A stretch of DNA of 8,971 nucleotides. Origin: Deltaproteobacteria bacterium RIFCSPLOWO2_02_FULL_57_26. GTDB taxonomy: Bacteria; Desulfobacterota; Binatia; UBA9968. Under the pieces are notes generated by a model. The model was given only the letters and a program-made list of their open reading frames with translations. It did not search any database and was not told the DNA's origin. Below are positions 5,465-8,971 of this stretch, piece after piece; positions within the stretch are counted from its first letter, which is position 1, and every line of letters begins with the position of its first letter. The translations under genes and the position numbers were made by a program. The stretch covers positions 1 through 8,971 of the forward strand of contig MGSI01000020.1 of the NCBI GenBank assembly GCA_001798455.1. Reading direction: 5' to 3'.

Positions 5465-6193
5465 CTAGTCCGGGCGCATCGCTGAGGAGCTGTTAATGGT
5501 AGCGTGCAAATTCCTGGCAAAATCGTTTGCCGCCTGGGTGCTCAGGCCATAGGCGGATCTCGTATATTCCTTGACCGCCATGAGGGCGGGCGGCGGGTAT
5601 TTTTTCAATCGGGCGATGAGATTCTCGACCTCGGCATCCACCCGTTCAGCGGACACGACGTCGCTGACCAAGCCGTAGGTAAGCGCCTTGTGGGCGTCGA
5701 TTTCAGCCGTAGAGTAGACCAGATACATCAGCGCCTTGCGCGGGACCCGGTCGATCAGGGCCGACATGGCGATGGTCGGCATGATGTTATGCCCCATTTC
5801 CGGGAGCTGAAAACGAGCCTTTTCGCTTGCGATCGTAATATCGCAGAGCGTGGCCAGCGCGCAGCCAAAACCGACGGCTCTCCCTTGAACAACACCGATG
5901 ACCGGTACCTTGGCGCGGCGAAAGGCATCGTACAGATTGAAAATAACTTCCACCTTGCCCCGCATCTCATAGGCTTCCGGGAGAGGGCCACGCCCCCCCA
6001 TAGCCTCGCGGCCGAGACAAAACTCATCGCCTGCACCCCGGAATAAAATTAGTCGGGACTCTTTTGCCGCATCGTCGATCACATCGGCTAATTGACCTGC
6101 CATGGGGTCGCTAACCCGATTCCCAATCTCGGGCCGGTTAAGGGTGATCGTCGTGATATCACCGTCTTTCTCGCGTAATATGAGATCCGCCAT
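5465..6193 (-). CDS. Enoyl-CoA hydratase/isomerase (crotonase) family protein
   Basis: A 242-residue cytoplasmic crotonase-fold enzyme acting on an acyl-CoA thioester. The two oxyanion-hole regions are visible: DEFCLGRE (56-63) and GRAVGFGCALATLCD (104-118). Of the two catalytic glutamates of classical hydratase, the second is kept (Glu132 in QLPEMG), but the first is Ala112. This pattern is common in isomerases and other non-hydratase members, so a plain hydratase activity is doubtful. The chosen start is ATG at 6193-6191, eight bases after GGAGG (6202-6206). A TTG at 6208 overlaps that ribosome-binding site and would add five residues (MEDDT). The stop codon lies in a GC-rich hairpin (5460-5477) without a T run. 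It is the last of three minus-strand genes, 140 bases behind the amidohydrolase gene. Confidence 0.9.
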   Translation of the reverse strand: MADLILREKDGDITTITLNRPEIGNRVSDPMAGQLADVIDDAAKESRLILFRGAGDEFCLGREAMGGRGPLPEAYEMRGKVEVIFNLYDAFRRAKVPVIGVVQGRAVGFGCALATLCDITIASEKARFQLPEMGHNIMPTIAMSALIDRVPRKALMYLVYSTAEIDAHKALTYGLVSDVVSAERVDAEVENLIARLKKYPPPALMAVKEYTRSAYGLSTQAANDFARNLHATINSSSAMRPD

Positions 6194-6201
6194 CGTGTCA
6201 T

Positions 6202-6206
6202 CCTCC
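6202..6206 (-). promoter_or_regulatory. Ribosome-binding site that fixes the crotonase start
   Basis: GGAGG on the minus strand stands eight bases before the ATG at 6193. The competing TTG (6208-6206) overlaps this site, so initiation there would need a different, unseen site. Confidence 0.75.
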
Positions 6207-6291
6207 AATCTAGAAATTCGCCACTCGGCGCGCGACGATCGGGATTCCTGGTTCTAGCGCCGGATAATCGTTTGATGGATCCCCAAGGGGC

Positions 6292-6314
6292 CAATTCCGA
6301 TTCCCACGGAATTG
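6292..6314. repeat. Eight-bp perfect inverted repeat between amidohydrolase and crotonase genes
   Basis: CAATTCCG (6292-6299) and CGGAATTG (6307-6314) are perfect inverse complements around a seven-base loop. The hairpin lies about 20 bases after the amidohydrolase stop on the minus strand. There is no following T run in either direction, so it is not a standard terminator. It could be an mRNA processing or stability hairpin, or an operator. Confidence 0.5.
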
Positions 6315-6333
6315 AAGGGAAAGGGGCAGCGGA

Positions 6334-7437
6334 TTAAACCGCCGCCGACCGGAAAACGGGTTCGCCCTTTTGCAGTCTCTCACGCAACCGGGGATAGAAG
6401 CGCAGGGTGTTGTCAAAAAAGATCTTGCGCTTGAGCCCGTCGCTGATGTCGCTGCGCCGGATCAGGGTCGGGATGTCCTCGCTGAAATCCCTCTGGTCCC
6501 GCTCGTGGGGATAGTCTGATGCCCAGATGAGCGCATCGGAGCCCAAAACCTCGGCGGCCAGCGGGAGTGCGGACTCCCCGACCTCCGCCGCAAAGAAAAT
6601 GTTTCCCCGGCGAAGGTATTCGCTGGGCTTAAGCTTGCATCGGGGCGAGTACTGACCTTTCCGTTCCTGTTCCTCATCCATGCGATCCATCATGTAGGGA
6701 ACCCACCCAACGCCGCATTCCAGGCAGCCGTAGCGCAACTTGGGGAACAGCTCAAAAACCCCCTCGAAAATCATGCTCACCAGTTGGCGCATCTGAGCGA
6801 ATGGATGCTCCAGGCAATGCCCCACGGTGAAATTATTGAGGAGGTCCAAGCCGAGATCTGGAAAGCTCAGTCCGCCGTGAGTGGAGACGGGCACATCAAG
6901 CCTCTGCGCCTCTTCCCACAGGGGATAAAATTCGGGCCCGCTGTAGACCTTGCCGCCGACGGCCACCGCCGGAAGGACGGCGCCGACCATCCCCAATTCC
7001 GTAACGCAGCGCCGGAGCTCCTTAACGGCTTCGTTGATGTCCTGCACTGGAAGTAACGCGACGCCGACGAGCCGCGGGCTGGCCCCCATGAATCGGTGAT
7101 GGATCCAATCGTTGTAGGCGCGGGCCAAGGCGACCGCCCAATCCCGATCCCGGATGGCGGCGTGAGTCAGCCCCTGCGTCGGATAGAGGACCGAAATCTC
7201 AATCCCGTTCTTGTCGAGAAAATCAACCCAGTCCTGAGCATGGGGTCCGCTTCCGCCTCCAGCCCAGCCTCCAGGATTCCGCAGCGCGCGCAGGAACCCG
7301 TCCATCGTGAGACCTGGCCAGAAGGAATAGCTCCGGTGCCACTCAAGGTCCTTGTACGGAGGACCGATATGCTCGCTGAGCTCGCTGTCCAGCTCCATGA
7401 CGTGACCGTCCGCGTCGATGATTCGGTATTCCGCCAT
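6334..7437 (-). CDS. Metal-dependent amidohydrolase / decarboxylase (amidohydrolase 2 family, COG2159)
   Basis: A 367-residue TIM-barrel enzyme of the group that includes aminocarboxymuconate-semialdehyde decarboxylase and related non-oxidative decarboxylases and C-C hydrolases. Metal-site residues are visible: Asp8, Asp10 and His12 in IIDADGHVME at strand 1 (the DxDxH variant of HxH), His187 in STHGG, His207 or His211 in GHCLEHPF, and the strand-8 Asp308 in WASDYPHE. Glu240 in CLECGVGWVPYMMDRMDE is a further family-typical position. There is no signal peptide, so it acts in the cytoplasm. The ATG at 7437 has an excellent AAGGAGG (7443-7449) five bases upstream. It lies between a decarboxylase-like gene and a crotonase gene on the same strand, which fits a catabolic role; the substrate is not known. 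Confidence 0.9.
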   Translation of the reverse strand: MAEYRIIDADGHVMELDSELSEHIGPPYKDLEWHRSYSFWPGLTMDGFLRALRNPGGWAGGGSGPHAQDWVDFLDKNGIEISVLYPTQGLTHAAIRDRDWAVALARAYNDWIHHRFMGASPRLVGVALLPVQDINEAVKELRRCVTELGMVGAVLPAVAVGGKVYSGPEFYPLWEEAQRLDVPVSTHGGLSFPDLGLDLLNNFTVGHCLEHPFAQMRQLVSMIFEGVFELFPKLRYGCLECGVGWVPYMMDRMDEEQERKGQYSPRCKLKPSEYLRRGNIFFAAEVGESALPLAAEVLGSDALIWASDYPHERDQRDFSEDIPTLIRRSDISDGLKRKIFFDNTLRFYPRLRERLQKGEPVFRSAAV

Positions 7438-7528
7438 ATGTGCCTCCTTATAACAGCTTGTTTACGAAAGACCGCTCGCCGTTTTTCCCCAAAATCTTTT
7501 CCTTAGGAACCTTCGTGAGGTCAAGCTT

Positions 7529-7558
7529 AGCCTATTGGACTTTTTGGCAGGCTGTCAA
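7529..7558 (-). promoter_or_regulatory. Possible promoter of the amidohydrolase gene
   Basis: On the minus strand, a perfect TTGACA (7553-7558) is followed after 18 bases by TAGGCT (7529-7534). The same -10 box and spacing occur before the decarboxylase-like gene (8690-8719). The -10 box matches the sigma-70 consensus poorly. The element lies inside the inverted repeat at 7537-7581. Confidence 0.3.
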
Positions 7559-7581
7559 GTCGCGGGCTACTCAAAAAGTCC
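7537..7581. repeat. Ten-bp perfect inverted repeat, possible intergenic repeat element
   Basis: GGACTTTTTG (7537-7546) and CAAAAAGTCC (7572-7581) are perfect inverse complements enclosing 25 bases. It stands in the 233-base gap between the decarboxylase-like and amidohydrolase genes. The T run is inside the stem and not after it, so it is not a typical terminator. Ends of the type GGACTTTTT with an internal GCAGGCTGT recall, from memory, dispersed intergenic repeats in some deltaproteobacterial genomes. No second copy is present in this window. Confidence 0.55.
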
Positions 7582-7670
7582 CGGGCTCAAATGGAGCGTT
7601 ATCTCTCATGGGAGGAGGCCCTGGGACACAAATCCGTATCCTGAAGAAGGTGAACTCGGCGACCCAGGAA

Positions 7671-8630
7671 TCAGGTCCCGCGGGTATTTTCCGTAAAGAG
7701 CTCATCGACGGTCAGTGGCCGCGCGAGCAACCCCTGGTCCTGGGCGAACTGGATCATCGTTTCGATGTCGTGGCGGTTCTCCTTGAGCCCCTGGTAGAAA
7801 GGGTCCTTGCCGAAGAACTTTTTTTCCTCTTCGAGATAGGCGCCTCCCCACGCGAAGCTCAGCCGGTGAGGTTGCTGCATGAATTCGTTGTAGCTCTTGC
7901 GGGCGCGGTAAAAGGCATCATAGAGGCTGGTGGCCACCCACGGGTCGCGATCGAGAATCTCTTTCTTGATCACGATGGGGTGCATGATGGGGAAGATCCG
8001 CGCCTTTCTGTAGTATTCCTGCTCCTCCCTTTTGAAATCGGGGAAAAGGCGCTCGAGGGTTTTTTCTCCTCGCAGCCATGCCTGCGGCAGGTCCGGCTCC
8101 ACCTCGGCGTCGATCTCTCCTGCGGCCAGCAGATCCGCCAACTTCTTCCCCCCTTCGATTCGCTCCACTTTGATGTTGGGGGGGAGCTTGACTCCCACTG
8201 GTTCCTGGTTGACGAGCACCCATGTCACCTCTGTCACGGGCAGATCGTAGTTGTGCATGAACATGCCCTTGACGACCAGGGCCAGCGTGTTTTCGTAGGT
8301 TCGGAGGCCGATCCTCCCTCCTTTCAGATCCGAAGGTTTTTTTATTCTCCCCCCGGCGCGGACAAAGCAGAACTTATGGCCGAACATCCGCCGTGGGAAA
8401 AAGGGGATGGCCTGAAGCCGGTCGACGTCCTGGCCGCGCGCAACGAGATAAGAGCACATCGAAAACTCGCAGGCATCGTATTCGCCGTGACGGTACATGC
8501 GCATGTGGCGGGTACCGCTTTCAACGAAGATCAGGTTAAGGTCGATGCCCTCCGGCGCAATCTTACGCTCGATGAGCGGCTGGAGATAGTCGTACTCTGA
8601 ACAGGCGACGGTTAATTTGAGTTTGCCCAT
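7671..8630 (-). CDS. 4,5-dihydroxyphthalate decarboxylase-like / substrate-binding-fold protein
   Basis: A 319-residue protein of the family annotated as 4,5-dihydroxyphthalate decarboxylase or NMT1/THI5-like substrate-binding protein. Family features: LTVACSEYDYLQPL (6-19); the IAPEGIDLNLIFVE segment (24-37); the MRMYRHGEYDACEFSMCSYL region (43-62); AIPFFPRRMFGH (74-85); and DLKGGRIGLRTYENT (101-115), the ligand-binding loop typical of the periplasmic-binding-protein fold. It lacks a signal peptide or lipobox, so it is likely a cytoplasmic enzyme or sensor-like binding protein and not a transporter component; no permease or ATPase gene is present. The chosen start is ATG at 8630 with a GAGGGGGAG purine run just upstream. 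A TTG at 8651 would add seven residues. It is first of the three minus-strand genes. True substrate is uncertain; members with different substrates share this annotation. Confidence 0.85.
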   Translation of the reverse strand: MGKLKLTVACSEYDYLQPLIERKIAPEGIDLNLIFVESGTRHMRMYRHGEYDACEFSMCSYLVARGQDVDRLQAIPFFPRRMFGHKFCFVRAGGRIKKPSDLKGGRIGLRTYENTLALVVKGMFMHNYDLPVTEVTWVLVNQEPVGVKLPPNIKVERIEGGKKLADLLAAGEIDAEVEPDLPQAWLRGEKTLERLFPDFKREEQEYYRKARIFPIMHPIVIKKEILDRDPWVATSLYDAFYRARKSYNEFMQQPHRLSFAWGGAYLEEEKKFFGKDPFYQGLKENRHDIETMIQFAQDQGLLARPLTVDELFTENTRGT

Positions 8631-8971
8631 GACTCCCCCTCTATGTCGCAAGCTCCCCGAGCTTCTCCCTTTTGTCTGTTTGGGATCACAGCCTAGCCAT
8701 AAGACCCGAGCTCAGTCAATCCCTTTCATCACGGGGTGGGGGGTCGAAGGCGGATTTGACGATCCTTTCCGGGTTACCAAGCAAAAATTACCGATCGGTT
8801 CAACGGTCCGGCGCCGCGTCGCCGCAAATGCCGATTTTTGGGTTTTTAGAGTCCATTGCCTGAACATTTGTGTCCAAATCAGGCGAGCTTGCAGCATGCA
8901 ACCGATGACCATCTGCGCCAATGAATGCGCTTTCGAGTAAATCACGCCCAAAGCAGTCCCCTTGTGCCCGT
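8631..8971. other. Non-coding region upstream of the decarboxylase-like gene
   Basis: No convincing gene is seen in these 341 bases; short open frames on both strands lack ribosome-binding sites and family motifs. It holds the candidate promoter at 8690-8719. It also holds a bulged dyad at 8858-8884 (GCCTG...CAGGC outside, ATTTG-TGTC-CAAAT inside) and a smaller dyad, TTGCA-GCA-TGCAA, at 8889-8901. The two dyads are five bases apart and could be regulator sites for a gene beyond the right edge or for the decarboxylase-like gene. Confidence 0.5.
8690..8719 (-). promoter_or_regulatory. Possible promoter of the decarboxylase-like gene
   Basis: On the minus strand, TTGACT (8714-8719) and TAGGCT (8690-8695) are 18 bases apart, giving a leader of about 53 bases before the ATG at 8630. 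The -35 box is good and the -10 box weak. The identical -10 box and spacing at 7529-7558 raise confidence slightly. Confidence 0.4.

Noticed and set aside
5460..5477. GC-rich hairpin GCGCCC/GGGCGC around the crotonase stop codon as a terminator
   Set aside because: Six-base arms with no T run on either strand; most likely chance GC pairing.
5504..6046. A 180-codon plus-strand frame opposite the crotonase gene
   Set aside because: Antisense shadow of a well-recognised crotonase; no start signal.
7440..8600. A 386-codon open frame on the plus strand opposite the decarboxylase-like gene
   Set aside because: It is the exact antisense of a gene with clear family motifs, has no ribosome-binding site, and its translation looks like mirror-coded sequence of a high-GC gene.
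8712..8951. A 79-codon minus-strand frame in the right-hand non-coding region
   Set aside because: No ribosome-binding site, no recognisable motif, and its 3' end overlaps the promoter candidate of the next gene. A real small gene cannot be fully excluded.
1..8971. CRISPR array, tRNA, rRNA or insertion sequence
   Set aside because: No regularly spaced direct repeats in non-coding DNA, no cloverleaf or rRNA-like sequence, and no transposase-like protein were found on either strand.

Overview
The window comes from a bacterial chromosome of moderate-to-high GC, with one markedly AT-richer stretch. The gene families present (type I DAHP synthase with an N-terminal regulatory domain, COG2159-type amidohydrolase, 4,5-dihydroxyphthalate-decarboxylase-like protein, crotonase, MFS carrier) and the sigma-54-type promoters suggest a Gram-negative environmental lineage. 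Candidates are Desulfobacterota or Binatota relatives, Methylomirabilota, or a soil proteobacterium. This placement is inference from memory of such neighbourhoods; no rRNA or other marker is present.

Layout. (1) 1-363, minus: the 5' part of a DAHP synthase gene (aroF type), which runs off the left edge and has a good sigma-70-type promoter at 426-453. (2) 364-2832, plus: an unrecognised two-gene module. A 125-residue single-span membrane protein (777-1154) is followed by a 470-residue protein (1330-2742) with three membrane spans and a long coiled coil built from about nine 32-residue repeats. Each gene is preceded by its own -24/-12 (sigma-54) promoter and by a similar upstream element placed 86-88 bp before it. 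The two proteins also share a similar membrane segment. A hairpin terminator at 2812-2832 closes the module. (3) 2831-5345: an alpha/beta hydrolase (minus) and an MFS transporter (plus), transcribed divergently from promoters whose -35 boxes are one base apart. (4) 5465-8630, minus: three genes for a crotonase, a metal-dependent amidohydrolase and a 4,5-dihydroxyphthalate-decarboxylase-like protein. They are probably co-regulated and may act in breakdown of an aromatic or other organic acid. (5) 8631-8971: non-coding, with a candidate promoter for the last gene and some small dyads.

The most interesting part is region 2. The shared sigma-54 promoter architecture, the shared upstream element and the shared transmembrane motif all argue that the two genes belong to one regulated membrane system. 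I do not recognise this system. The remaining genes look like ordinary central or catabolic metabolism. Start codons were re-chosen for three genes where a TTG-initiated reading frame conflicted with the ribosome-binding site or promoter.
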